Assembly: GCA_903899655.1 (NCBI GenBank)
Contig: CAIUKF010000010.1
Coordinates: 81,804-145,803, forward strand
Length of the DNA stretch: 64,000 bases
Origin: an uncultured bacterium
GTDB taxonomy: Bacteria; Patescibacteriota; Saccharimonadia; Saccharimonadales; Saccharimonadaceae
Direction of reading: 5' to 3'
Of this stretch, positions 1 through 7,810 are shown piece by piece (position 1 is the first letter of the stretch; every line of letters begins with the position of its first letter). Under the pieces are notes generated by a model. That model did not search any database. It saw only the letters and a program-made list of their open reading frames with translations, and was not told the DNA's origin. The position numbers and the translations under genes were made by a program.

Positions 1-24
1 ATTGAACTTATAGCGATTAAATAG

Positions 25-261
25 TTATTTTTTCTCGCTGTATATTGTGATAGCAATACTTAATGAGACAACTATTAATAGTGTCAAAAACGCTGCTGCT
101 GCGATTGATAAAGCGGCGTTGAATTCGACTAATGCTACACCCATGTATAGAAGTGCGATTGAGATACCAGCAAGGATAGCTACAATTAAATGTGCACGAG
201 CTAATTCGTGGCGAACTTCGCTAATATTTTTTTTGGATGATTTTTTAAACAGTTTACTCAC
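25..261 (-). CDS. small two-helix membrane protein, unknown
   Basis: This 78-residue protein has a basic N-terminus (KLFKKSSKK) and two hydrophobic segments at about residues 24-46 and 49-72, so it is probably a small inner-membrane protein. It starts with GTG at 261, supported by an AAGGAAA ribosome-binding site about 7 nt upstream. I recognise no family. It stands alone on the minus strand, with a gap of about 100 bases to the next gene. Confidence 0.6.
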   Translation of the reverse strand: MSKLFKKSSKKNISEVRHELARAHLIVAILAGISIALLYMGVALVEFNAALSIAAAAFLTLLIVVSLSIAITIYSEKK

Positions 262-362
262 TTTTTCGTTTCCTTCGTTAAGTTAATAAATCTAGATTAA
301 CGTGCTTATGTCTTGTTGTCAATTAAAAACAACGTTTGGCTTGATGGCGACGGCTTTTTTAT

Positions 363-986
363 TTATTTTGTTTGTTCGTGCAGCCAATTATTTAATGATA
401 AGGCAAAATCAGCAAAGTTTTTGGCGTCGACGGCCATGTCTTCGTCTGCAGTTAGTTCAGAGTATGGCTTGCCGGCCGGGTATGGCGACATAAATGATGA
501 CATTGGATAGCCGTTTGGTATTGTGTCTGAAAAATACTTTGCGACATAAGAAATTTGATTGACGTAATCGACACCTTCGGTATCATTAGTCGGGTTGTAA
601 TAAGCAATCGCAAAACTCCAAATGAACTGTTTATCATCCTGAGGATATATTTGAAAAATTTGTTTCCAGGCATCAATAACGCCAGTATCGGTAAGTTCGG
701 ATTTGTCCTTGGTAAACCGCCTGGCATAAACCCCAGGTTGTTCATTATCAGGTAAAAAGTTAGTCATCAAGGCCTCGTCGGCTGCCACGGTGATTAGCCC
801 GGATAATTTGCCATAAACGTGAGCTTTTTTAAGGGCATTTTCGGCATTTGTGGCGCAATCTTCCTCGACCTTTTCGGTGATGTTTAAATCAGTTAATGAA
901 ACTAATTCAATAAAATCAATTGCTTTTAGAATCTGCTGATAACGTTTCAACTTAGACTGGTTGTGAGTGGCGATAAGTATTTTCAT
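363..986 (-). CDS. HAM1/RdgB-like non-canonical purine NTP pyrophosphatase
   Basis: The 207-residue protein opens with ILIATHNQSKLKRYQQIL, the (S/T)xNxxK substrate-binding signature of the HAM1/RdgB/ITPase family. A second family motif follows near residue 85 (GVYARRF, normally PGVYSARY). The family hydrolyses dITP, XTP and similar damaged purine triphosphates to monophosphates, cleaning the nucleotide pool in the cytoplasm. The central part is divergent: AADEALMTNF stands where SDDSGL is usual. Substrate choice may therefore differ. An AAGGAAG ribosome-binding site supports the ATG at 986. Family assignment is fairly safe; exact substrate is inference. Confidence 0.72.
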   Translation of the reverse strand: MKILIATHNQSKLKRYQQILKAIDFIELVSLTDLNITEKVEEDCATNAENALKKAHVYGKLSGLITVAADEALMTNFLPDNEQPGVYARRFTKDKSELTDTGVIDAWKQIFQIYPQDDKQFIWSFAIAYYNPTNDTEGVDYVNQISYVAKYFSDTIPNGYPMSSFMSPYPAGKPYSELTADEDMAVDAKNFADFALSLNNWLHEQTK

Positions 987-1062
987 ATGCTTCCTTTTAT
1001 GCTGATATGTTGACTGCTATATTATCATTTGTTATAATCATTTCAAAGACGCGTGCGAGACC

Positions 1063-1914
1063 TTATGGCTCAACCGCGTTTTTCTTTTTGCTAATTTTTT
1101 TGCGAATTACTTTTTTCTTTGGTTTTATATCAACAGGAGTAATTAAATCGTAAAATATTTTTTTGTCTTTACTCATAGACGGAATTGGTTTTATGAGTTT
1201 AGAATTGGCTATATTCGTAATCTTATCTTCATAGGAATGTTTGTCAAAAATTATACCATTATCCTTTTCCATCTGGCACTTTATTCCATATACTAATAGA
1301 TCCGCAACTTGTGATTCGATATCGTGATTTTGCTTGGTAACAAAATTTATTGAAGTTAAATGATTACGTATATCAATAAAATGTGGATTAGCGCGCTTAA
1401 AGCTCGGCGACAGTATGTGGTTGAAAGCTTCCAGATATATACCGTCTCGTTGAGCGCTTGAAGCTTCAATTATTATGTGGCCCTTGCAAGGTCGTTTTGT
1501 GTATATAAATGCTAGAAAATTAAATAATACAACTTCGGCTGTTTGTCTGATAACAGTTTTTTCTGACCATGAGTTTTGATGTGCTTTTTGTTTATTTATG
1601 ACTGATGCCGTAATAGTAACGGGTGTTTTGCTGAGCAATTCTAATAAGTCATCTATAAATTCATCTCGTTTGTTGGAGTTATTGTTAAATATAGAAAAGT
1701 CGTTTAAATTGCGCGCAATTTCCGCTGAGTGAAATATAACATCTGTTCTTCCCCAGTATTTAAATTTTATATGGTTTGCATAATCTGATAAATTTCGTTG
1801 GTAGTTCTCGTCGATTATACAACCCAAGAGTATGTAATATGGTGATATGTTATAGCTTTTTGGGTGTGACATGCCAAGCTCATCAACGTATAGTTTAAAT
1901 GTTGATTTGCTCAT
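1063..1914 (-). CDS. DUF3800 domain protein
   Basis: The 283-residue protein begins FKLYVDELGMSHP and continues with YYILLGCIIDE and the FHSAEI segment. This matches the DUF3800 family, whose proteins start with a YxDESG-like acidic motif followed by a hydrophobic strand and resemble RNase H-fold nucleases. The C-terminus is very basic (KPKKKVIRKKISKKK), which suggests nucleic-acid binding. It starts 3 nt after the stop of the LexA-like gene, so the two are co-transcribed and probably translationally coupled. DUF3800 genes often sit in mobile or defence contexts. Biochemical function is unknown; a LexA-controlled, damage-induced nuclease is an inference. Confidence 0.7.
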   Translation of the reverse strand: MSKSTFKLYVDELGMSHPKSYNISPYYILLGCIIDENYQRNLSDYANHIKFKYWGRTDVIFHSAEIARNLNDFSIFNNNSNKRDEFIDDLLELLSKTPVTITASVINKQKAHQNSWSEKTVIRQTAEVVLFNFLAFIYTKRPCKGHIIIEASSAQRDGIYLEAFNHILSPSFKRANPHFIDIRNHLTSINFVTKQNHDIESQVADLLVYGIKCQMEKDNGIIFDKHSYEDKITNIANSKLIKPIPSMSKDKKIFYDLITPVDIKPKKKVIRKKISKKKNAVEP

Positions 1915-1917
1915 CTA

Positions 1918-2583
1918 TTATTCCGCCTCGCTGTTGATTATTTGACTGTGATTACTAATGCCTTTTATTACGTCTACTACTTTACCGTCAACCTGAAAGT
2001 CATCACTATCGGATATGATAATCGGCGCGAAGTCGTTTGGTCGGTACGAATCAGACAGTAATAAAATACGCTTGTTAGCATTGTCGCGGCGCAAGCGTTT
2101 AATGTTGGCTAGTCCACTGATAATAGAGGTGACTATTTCGCCATCAACTGGGACGTAATTGTCCTTTTTTTCGATGATAATGTAATCACCGTCGCAGATT
2201 TCTTTGCCGTTAATTTTGGCGTGATTCATTGAATCGCCGCGGGCAATCAGGGCGTATAACCTGTTGCCGATGTTTTTTATATTTAAAATCGATGGCGATA
2301 CAGCCAAGTTGTCGACAATTCGCCCATCAGCAAATTTAGTTGCTTCGCCACAGTCGGCCTCACCCATCACAGGAATACGGATTAATCCAGCATTGGTTTT
2401 GATGGCTGGCGTTAATCGATTATTGATACGTACTAAATCGCCGTGTTTCATTAATTGGTTCAAATGATGTGTGATCTGAGATGGATACTCGCAGTTAACC
2501 ATCTGGACTAGATCGACACGACGAATTTGTTCAATATCTTGAATCTTGGCAATGTCTAATAATTTTTGTTGTACCCCGTTCAT
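1918..2583 (-). CDS. LexA-like S24 family repressor
   Basis: This 221-residue protein has an N-terminal DNA-binding region (about 1-60) and a C-terminal S24 peptidase domain. Visible catalytic features are Ser118 in ARGDSMNH and a likely Lys162 in GLANIKRLR. The autocleavage dyad appears to be Cys78-Gly79 in GEADCGE; UmuD and some LexA-type repressors use Cys-Gly instead of Ala-Gly. The expected role is SOS repression relieved by RecA-stimulated self-cleavage. It leads an operon with the DUF3800 gene. A dyad overlapping its promoter suggests autoregulation. The gene appears leaderless: the -10 box lies 6 nt before the ATG. Confidence 0.85.
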   Translation of the reverse strand: MNGVQQKLLDIAKIQDIEQIRRVDLVQMVNCEYPSQITHHLNQLMKHGDLVRINNRLTPAIKTNAGLIRIPVMGEADCGEATKFADGRIVDNLAVSPSILNIKNIGNRLYALIARGDSMNHAKINGKEICDGDYIIIEKKDNYVPVDGEIVTSIISGLANIKRLRRDNANKRILLLSDSYRPNDFAPIIISDSDDFQVDGKVVDVIKGISNHSQIINSEAE

Positions 2584-2589
2584 ATATTA

Positions 2590-2617
2590 ATAATAACACA
2601 AACGTTTTGTTTTGTGT
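2590..2617 (-). promoter_or_regulatory. leaderless promoter and candidate LexA operator of the lexA-like gene
   Basis: Read on the minus strand, an extended -10 (TGT then TATTAT, 2595-2590) ends 6 nt before the ATG at 2583. The dyad ACACAAA (2596-2602), 8 nt, TTTGTGT (2611-2617) lies directly upstream and partly covers the promoter. A further TTTTGTGT follows. The position fits an autorepressor operator. The site is inferred, not matched to a known SOS box. Confidence 0.5.
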
Positions 2618-2645
2618 CTTTTTTGTGTTTATTTATTATTACAAA

Positions 2646-3761
2646 TTACCTTATTGATTTATATCCGCCAGGTATGCCGTTTTTAGACATTACTATTTGC
2701 CAAAGTTGAAGGTTGCGGGTACGAAAACCAGCGGCGCAAGATAACAGATAATATCGCCACATGCGGTGGAAACGCTCGTCGTAGTTGTCTTTTAATGTGT
2801 CCCAGTTCGATTCAAAATTATGATGCCATGCCATCAAGGTTTTGTCATAATCTGGTCCAAAATTATGCCAATCTTCAACCACAAACAAGCCTTCAATTGA
2901 CTTACCGATTTGGGTGATTGACGGAATCATGCCGCCTGGGAAAATGTATTTTTCCATCCATGGGTCGACATTGGTTGTCGATACGTTGCCACCGATTGTA
3001 TGTAGTAAAAACAAGCCATCATTAGATAACGATCGGTTGACCACCTTCATGTATTGACGGTAATTCTTGTAATTAACGTGTTCAAACATGCCGAGTGATA
3101 CGATGTGGTCAAATTGTTGGTTTATATCGCGGTAATCTTGCAGAATTATTTTAGTCGGCAGGCCTTTACTGAGTTTGTCGGCTAACTTTTTTTGTTCGAT
3201 TGAGACTGTGACGCCGGTTGTAATTGCGCCATATTTTTCGGCGGCAAATTTTGTAAAACTACCCCATCCGCAACCAATATCTAGGACGGTTTGGCCTTTT
3301 TTGAGGCCAATTTTTTTACAGACTAAGTCTAATTTTGCTTCTTGGGCGGCATCAAGATTTTTGGCATCTTTCCAGTATCCACAGGTGTAAACAAGTCGTT
3401 TATCTAGCATAGCGTGGAATAAATCATTGCCGGTGTCATAGTGGTGTTGGCCGACTTTAAAGGCTTTTGATTTGCGGCCAGCATTTAGGACAACATTTAA
3501 TGCGCCATTTAATAACATGCCGATGTCACCGCGTATTTGTTTGTCCAAATTAGCTGACAAAATATGGCAGAAAAACTCGTCTAAATTATCACAATCCCAC
3601 CAACCGTCCATATATGATTCGCCCAACCCTAAGGCTCCTTGGCGTAGAACGCGTCGGTATAAATTTTCGTTTTTAACCTGAATATCGTAATCGTGGTCGC
3701 CATTAATTGTAATGCCAGCGCTGGCAAGTAATTTTTTGGCGATATTTTTATCGGTCCTCAT
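2646..3761 (-). CDS. cfa: cyclopropane-fatty-acyl-phospholipid synthase
   Basis: The protein is strongly similar to E. coli Cfa over its whole length. Shared motifs include LLASAGITING, GLGESYMDGWWDCD, the SAM-binding VLDIGCGWGSF, HYDTGNDLF, SLGMFEHV and VEDWHNFG. It transfers a methylene group from SAM to cis double bonds of membrane phospholipid acyl chains. I place the start at 3761 (MRTDKNIAKK), where family similarity begins; this gives 371 residues against 382 in E. coli. The longer ORF start at 3836 would overlap the upstream gene. It follows two isoprenoid-kinase-like genes in the same direction, so the three may form a lipid modification operon. Confidence 0.93.
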   Translation of the reverse strand: MRTDKNIAKKLLASAGITINGDHDYDIQVKNENLYRRVLRQGALGLGESYMDGWWDCDNLDEFFCHILSANLDKQIRGDIGMLLNGALNVVLNAGRKSKAFKVGQHHYDTGNDLFHAMLDKRLVYTCGYWKDAKNLDAAQEAKLDLVCKKIGLKKGQTVLDIGCGWGSFTKFAAEKYGAITTGVTVSIEQKKLADKLSKGLPTKIILQDYRDINQQFDHIVSLGMFEHVNYKNYRQYMKVVNRSLSNDGLFLLHTIGGNVSTTNVDPWMEKYIFPGGMIPSITQIGKSIEGLFVVEDWHNFGPDYDKTLMAWHHNFESNWDTLKDNYDERFHRMWRYYLLSCAAGFRTRNLQLWQIVMSKNGIPGGYKSIR

Positions 3762-3801
3762 GTCTTGATAATACAACTTAATGGAGTATATAGACAGATA
3801 G

Positions 3802-4614
3802 TTATTTTGAAATTGCAGCAAAGACGCCGTATGCAATTAGTGATGTCAAAATACTGGTGGTTAGATTAACCATATTATTGGTCATGTATTGCCAACCGCT
3901 AATTCGTACATTGCTTCTTTTTTTACTTTTTCTTTCTTCGGTCATTTTATTATCGTTGTCGCGATATCTGGCTTGTAATGTTAGACCTAAAATACTGTCG
4001 ATAAATGATCCAATTAGGCCAATAATTGTAATGGCAATAAAATATATAATAATTGTTTGTACGGCAAGTTTGCTGTTAATTAACAGATTGATTGAATAAA
4101 GCAACGCAATTAAGGCTGATCCCATGGCAGCAGCTATTGTACCCCACAAGCTAACACCACCAGATTCGCCGCGTGGGATTGGTTTGAAAGTTAAAATTGA
4201 GATATTCTTGCCTTTGCTAAGTACTCCCAGCTCAGACGCCCAAGTATCAGAACAATTAGCGGCAATTGTGGCAATAACTGTCAATAATGCAGCTTGAGAA
4301 TTGGTATAAAAATATATGATTGAAAATATTGCTGGCACTGCTCCGTTGGCTATGACTTGGATGTAATCACGGCGAGATTTTTTATATTCTGATGATAATT
4401 TTGATTTATAAGACTTTTTGATATGCGTAATTATGCTGGATGATATAAAAAAGACGGTCAATAATATCCAGCTAAAACCGCCGGCACCAACAAAAATAAC
4501 TAGGCCAATAATAACCGCTGTTAGTGATCCATATAATGTTAGTGATTTTCGACTGTGAGCAATTATTGCCACAATAGTATTCAATATTAAACCTATAATT
4601 ATTTGTTGAATCAT
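3802..4614 (-). CDS. DUF92/TMEM19 family membrane protein, VTE6-like prenyl-phosphate kinase candidate
   Basis: The 270-residue polytopic protein has about six membrane segments. It carries the DUF92 core: NGAVPAIFSI, ATIAANCSDTWASELGVLSKG near residues 116-136, RGESGGVSLWGT, and FIDSILGLTLQARY. In plants and cyanobacteria the DUF92 protein VTE6 phosphorylates phytyl phosphate to phytyl diphosphate. Here the gene overlaps the VTE5-like gene by 4 nt (ATGA), so the pair may turn a free prenol into its diphosphate in two steps. The family call is firm; the reaction and substrate in this organism are inferred. Confidence 0.8.
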   Translation of the reverse strand: MIQQIIIGLILNTIVAIIAHSRKSLTLYGSLTAVIIGLVIFVGAGGFSWILLTVFFISSSIITHIKKSYKSKLSSEYKKSRRDYIQVIANGAVPAIFSIIYFYTNSQAALLTVIATIAANCSDTWASELGVLSKGKNISILTFKPIPRGESGGVSLWGTIAAAMGSALIALLYSINLLINSKLAVQTIIIYFIAITIIGLIGSFIDSILGLTLQARYRDNDNKMTEERKSKKRSNVRISGWQYMTNNMVNLTTSILTSLIAYGVFAAISK

Positions 4615-5264
4615 TTAGCCACCAATGTTAATAAATAATAAACCGCAGACGACCCAAGCGGAACTGACAGATTATCCAGGCCGTAAGGTGTTAGTAACTC
4701 GACGGTGGTTGCAAAGCTGGCGATGGTTAGACTGCCGATATATTGAATCTTGGGCGTAAAAATTGACAAAATAATGAATGAGACGACTAATGAAAAGATA
4801 AACATAGTTGCCGAGCCTTGGACGCTTTTGTTTAATATAATTTTGTTTTTACCAAATTTTGTACCGATAACTGCGGCCATTCCATCGCCATAGCCCAAGA
4901 CCAATATGCCAAGGGCGCCAATATATAGCAAGTGTGAATTGAAAGTTACTAAGATTAAGATAGCCAAGGATATTGGATAATAGACGGTCCCCAAATTACT
5001 TCTGGACCCACCTTCCATGGCTTTTATTAAGCTAAATTTATATGATAAATAATTTAGCGCGATGAACAAAATCGGCGGAATAATTGCAAACCAAATATTG
5101 TCAAAAAATATCATAGCGATAATCCACCAATTAGATACACCGATATGGACAAACTTTCTGGCGCCTTCGTCACCGACGTAACCTGCTTTTTGTAAGATAG
5201 TCGATATAAAAATAACACCTCCGGTTAACAGAAGTGATAAGATTAGACCGATAATATTATTCAT
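4611..5264 (-). CDS. VTE5/dolichol-kinase-like integral membrane lipid kinase
   Basis: The protein has about six membrane segments and motifs of the phytol/dolichol kinase (SEC59/VTE5) and CDP-diglyceride synthase-like superfamily: ARKFVHIGVSNWW, GYGDGMAAVIGTKFGK, and LLTPYGLDNLSVPLG near the C-terminus. These enzymes phosphorylate a prenol or dolichol in the membrane. I choose ATG 5264 (MNNIIGL), preceded by GGGGG 6 nt upstream, rather than 5282. The stop overlaps the start of the DUF92 gene. Together with that gene it could salvage prenols to diphosphates, for example for undecaprenyl-type carriers or quinone tails. The substrate is not visible in the sequence. Confidence 0.75.
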   Translation of the reverse strand: MNNIIGLILSLLLTGGVIFISTILQKAGYVGDEGARKFVHIGVSNWWIIAMIFFDNIWFAIIPPILFIALNYLSYKFSLIKAMEGGSRSNLGTVYYPISLAILILVTFNSHLLYIGALGILVLGYGDGMAAVIGTKFGKNKIILNKSVQGSATMFIFSLVVSFIILSIFTPKIQYIGSLTIASFATTVELLTPYGLDNLSVPLGSSAVYYLLTLVAK

Positions 5265-5441
5265 TTTAATCCCCCACAGCATTTTTTGTATATTTTATTA
5301 GCAATTTGTTGCAAACATCAATTACTACTATATAGCTTCGTATGCTAATTTAACATAACCAAAATATAATAAATTAGTCCCTGATTTGGGATGGGTTAAA
5401 TCAGATTGTTCTTTTTTGTGCATGAGTTACGTAATCATGGC

Positions 5442-5468
5442 AGAGAGCCTAAGTCAATTAGGCTCTCT
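5442..5468 (-). terminator. strong hairpin at the 3' end of a small ORF
   Basis: Perfect 11-bp stem (AGAGAGCCTAA / TTAGGCTCTCT) with the 5-nt loop GTCAA. The stop codon of the 59-residue minus-strand ORF lies inside the stem. There is no clean U-tract on the minus strand. On the plus strand a weaker T-run follows. It may act as a 3' stabiliser rather than a classic terminator. Confidence 0.55.
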
Positions 5469-5637
5469 TACGTTTTAATAGCTTTTTTACCAATTTCATG
5501 ATTTTCGAAATCGTAAAAAATGCTATATGACTAGCCGAGCCTACTGGCGTGGGTTTGATCCCAACCATGGCTTCACCTAAAATGGTGCCAGCCTCGTTGG
5601 CTAATCTTTTTACGTGTTTTTTCATAATCTTCGTCAT
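5458..5637 (-). CDS. small basic protein, 59 residues, unknown
   Basis: A short ORF (starts MTKIMKKHVKRLANEAG, ends KLLKRKRA) fills part of the otherwise empty 5265-5820 stretch. It has basic ends around a moderately hydrophobic centre (VGSASHIAFFTISKIM), so it might be membrane-active or a small nucleic-acid binder. Its stop codon sits in a perfect hairpin, which is typical of a real transcription unit. There is no strong ribosome-binding site. I see nothing else convincing in 5265-5441 or 5638-5820. Confidence 0.4.
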   Translation of the reverse strand: MTKIMKKHVKRLANEAGTILGEAMVGIKPTPVGSASHIAFFTISKIMKLVKKLLKRKRA

Positions 5638-5820
5638 TCTACTAATTTTGCGAGGTGTTACCCTGCAAATCTGCAGAATATAAAATTAAATATAGATTAA
5701 CGCTTCATGCACAAGAATAATCCGACTTATTAAAGAACGTTTGGCATTAGATTGTTTTGTCGCAATAACTAATCATAAGACAATAACATTAAGTGGTTTG
5801 GGTGTCAAAGTGATGTAGTT

Positions 5821-7050
5821 CTAGCTGGTTGGGGCTTGTACAAGTTTGACTTGAACGGTTTTTTCGGTGCCGTCGTGCGAAATTTTTACGGTTATAGTTT
5901 GACCGATTTGTTTTTGAGCGATAATTGACGACAAAGAGTGATTTGAATCTAATTTAGTACCGTCGATTTCAAGAATAATGTCGTTTTCGACAATACCGGC
6001 TTTGTCGGCTGGCGAACCAGGTATAACTGCCAAATCTGACGAGGTGCTGCCACGAGATATCAAAGCACCGTAATCAACTGACAGGTTGTTGGCCTTTTTT
6101 ATGGTGTCGGTAATTTGCGTAAAACGTACGCCTAAATATGGCTTAATTATTTTTCCGTTTTTGATGACTGAATCGGCGATTGATTTAACCATATTGCCTG
6201 GCAACGCAAAACCTATACTGTTGGCGCTGTCTTCGATAGCGACGTTGACTCCTATGACATTGCCATTGATATCTAGTAGTGGTCCGCCTGAATTACCTGG
6301 ATTAATAGCGGCATCGGTTTGGATGACGTTATCGAGTGTTTCAGTGGCGCCAGACGTGTTAGTACCAGCTGTGATTGAACGTGATAGCCCAGATATAATG
6401 CCGAGTGAAATTGAATTTTGGAATTCAGCCAGGGCATTGCCAATGGCAATGGCGGATTGGCCTAATTGTAATTTGTCGGAGTTAGCAAATGTTAAGTATT
6501 TGAATCCAGTACCTTCGACTTTCAATATAGCAACGTCCAAAGTTGAATCTTTGGCTAGGACCTTGGCATCGTATTTTTTGCCGTCATTTGTGATGACAGT
6601 GTACGAAGCGGTTGTGTCTTCGACGACATGGTTGTTGGTGACGATATAACCGTCAGATGTGACGAAAAATCCCGATCCGCCGCCAATTTGTTGAGTTTGG
6701 GTGCCAGTTTGGTTTTGAGTTGTATTACCAAACAAACTGCTGAATGGATTATATTGTTGATAGTATTGTTCGTAAACTGGTACATCTTTGGATATGATGA
6801 TTGATATCACCGCTGGGTTGGCTTTGGCGACAGCGTTAATGACGTTAGATTGTTCGACTGATGAGTCAATGACGGTTGTTCGCGATTGGGTTGTAAAGCT
6901 GGTAAAAGCGCTATTAAGTGACCCAAATCGAGCGATTAATATTATGCCAGTGGCGATAACTAGAATGGCGAAAGTAAGCATACTAGCGCCAACACTGACA
7001 ACGATTGCGGATTTGTTGTTTTTGATGATGGTTATAATACGTTTATGCAT
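5821..7050 (-). CDS. HtrA/DegP-like serine protease with PDZ domain
   Basis: An N-terminal membrane anchor (about residues 18-44 of the ORF from 7059) precedes a trypsin-like domain with the full triad: His144 in TNNHVV, Asp175 in STLDVAI and Ser257 in GNSGGP (numbered from ATG 7059). A single PDZ domain follows (about 315-405, with GSPADKAGI). It is a cell-surface quality-control protease that degrades or refolds exported proteins. That is a plausible need in a cell exporting many pilin-like proteins. I prefer ATG 7050, because a TAAAAT box ends 7 nt upstream as in other leaderless genes here; 7059 is possible. Confidence 0.92.
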   Translation of the reverse strand: MHKRIITIIKNNKSAIVVSVGASMLTFAILVIATGIILIARFGSLNSAFTSFTTQSRTTVIDSSVEQSNVINAVAKANPAVISIIISKDVPVYEQYYQQYNPFSSLFGNTTQNQTGTQTQQIGGGSGFFVTSDGYIVTNNHVVEDTTASYTVITNDGKKYDAKVLAKDSTLDVAILKVEGTGFKYLTFANSDKLQLGQSAIAIGNALAEFQNSISLGIISGLSRSITAGTNTSGATETLDNVIQTDAAINPGNSGGPLLDINGNVIGVNVAIEDSANSIGFALPGNMVKSIADSVIKNGKIIKPYLGVRFTQITDTIKKANNLSVDYGALISRGSTSSDLAVIPGSPADKAGIVENDIILEIDGTKLDSNHSLSSIIAQKQIGQTITVKISHDGTEKTVQVKLVQAPTS

Positions 7051-7154
7051 ATTAACCATTTTAAAGAAGTACGGCCGATGGTGTCAAGATTGACATCCGG
7101 AATTCTCAGTTTCGGTGAGTTTGTATCTGTCAAATATGTATTTTTTATAAAAAA

Positions 7155-7179
7155 ACACCCAACTGCTAAGGTTGGGTGT
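7155..7179 (-). terminator. intrinsic terminator
   Basis: On the minus strand, ACACCCAAC, a 7-nt loop and GTTGGGTGT form a perfect 9-bp stem followed by a run of seven T. It lies downstream of the gene at 7276-7641. Confidence 0.85.
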
Positions 7180-7243
7180 CGGGTAAAAATCAAATCATTT
7201 ATATAGCGCACAACGAGGTGTGCTGTTGGTAGGTAAAAGCCTA

Positions 7244-7267
7244 GGGGGCGCTGTTTAGAGCACCCCC
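7244..7267 (-). terminator. second, upstream terminator hairpin
   Basis: A GC-rich 9-bp stem (GGGGGTGCT / AGCGCCCCC on the minus strand, one G-U pair, 6-nt loop) begins just after the stop codon at 7276 and is followed by a short CTTTT. With the hairpin at 7155-7179 it gives tandem termination. Confidence 0.6.
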
Positions 7268-7275
7268 TCAAAGGA

Positions 7276-7641
7276 TTACCAAACTTTGCAGTTGGTAACC
7301 TTTGCACTAGGATTGTAAGGATTCAGATGTTTCCCTGCCTCGATTTTCTTGTTATCTTCTTTGACCTTATTAAGGTCAATTGTAATATCACAAGAAAACT
7401 CACCGAGACGGCTAACGTTATCAGTTGTTTCCTTATTAGCAATCCCAAGTCGGTATCCTTCGTCGGTCAACAGTGTATCTGGATCTCCGTGGCTAGCGTA
7501 GCCCACTTCGATAACCTTGATGTGTTGTCTCACCGTTGTAGTATTCAAGTCTTTATTGGCTTGAATAAATAACAATATAGCAAACACAATCACTAGACCG
7601 ACTACGACGACTTTTAGGCCGTCAATAAAATTCTCTTTCAT
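7276..7641 (-). CDS. membrane-anchored protein with small extracytoplasmic domain, unknown
   Basis: The 121-residue protein has one N-terminal hydrophobic segment (about 9-27) that would anchor it with the rest outside. The outer part holds two cysteines, in FSCDITIDL and VTNCKVW, that could pair as a disulphide. I recognise no family. It is monocistronic: it ends at tandem terminators and has a TATAAT-like box about 30 nt upstream of its ATG. Confidence 0.55.
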   Translation of the reverse strand: MKENFIDGLKVVVVGLVIVFAILLFIQANKDLNTTTVRQHIKVIEVGYASHGDPDTLLTDEGYRLGIANKETTDNVSRLGEFSCDITIDLNKVKEDNKKIEAGKHLNPYNPSAKVTNCKVW

Positions 7642-7722
7642 ACGATTACGTATTTATTGATATGAATTATAGAAACTACTATGAGCACTCACCCGCTGTG
7701 CGCATAAATGATTTGACTTTTT

Positions 7723-7736
7723 AACTTTCGAAAGTT
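7723..7736. promoter_or_regulatory. 14-bp perfect palindrome, possible operator
   Basis: AACTTTCGAAAGTT is a perfect palindrome in the gap between the gene at 7276-7641 and the pilin gene at 7811. Its position about 80 nt upstream of the former's start would suit a regulator site. No matching regulator is identified. Confidence 0.3.
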
Positions 7737-7810
7737 CCCAAAAAGAAAACTTTGATTACAATATTAGCATAAAAAGTATAAAATGTCAATAGTAAGGGGC
7801 ATGAATAGGA

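Noticed and set aside
6086..6649. 187-residue plus-strand ORF opposite the HtrA gene
   Set aside because: The minus-strand HtrA protein is complete with catalytic triad; the plus-strand ORF is a shadow.
7032..7307. ORF of 91 residues on the minus strand over the terminator region
   Set aside because: It crosses two strong terminator hairpins and has no family features.
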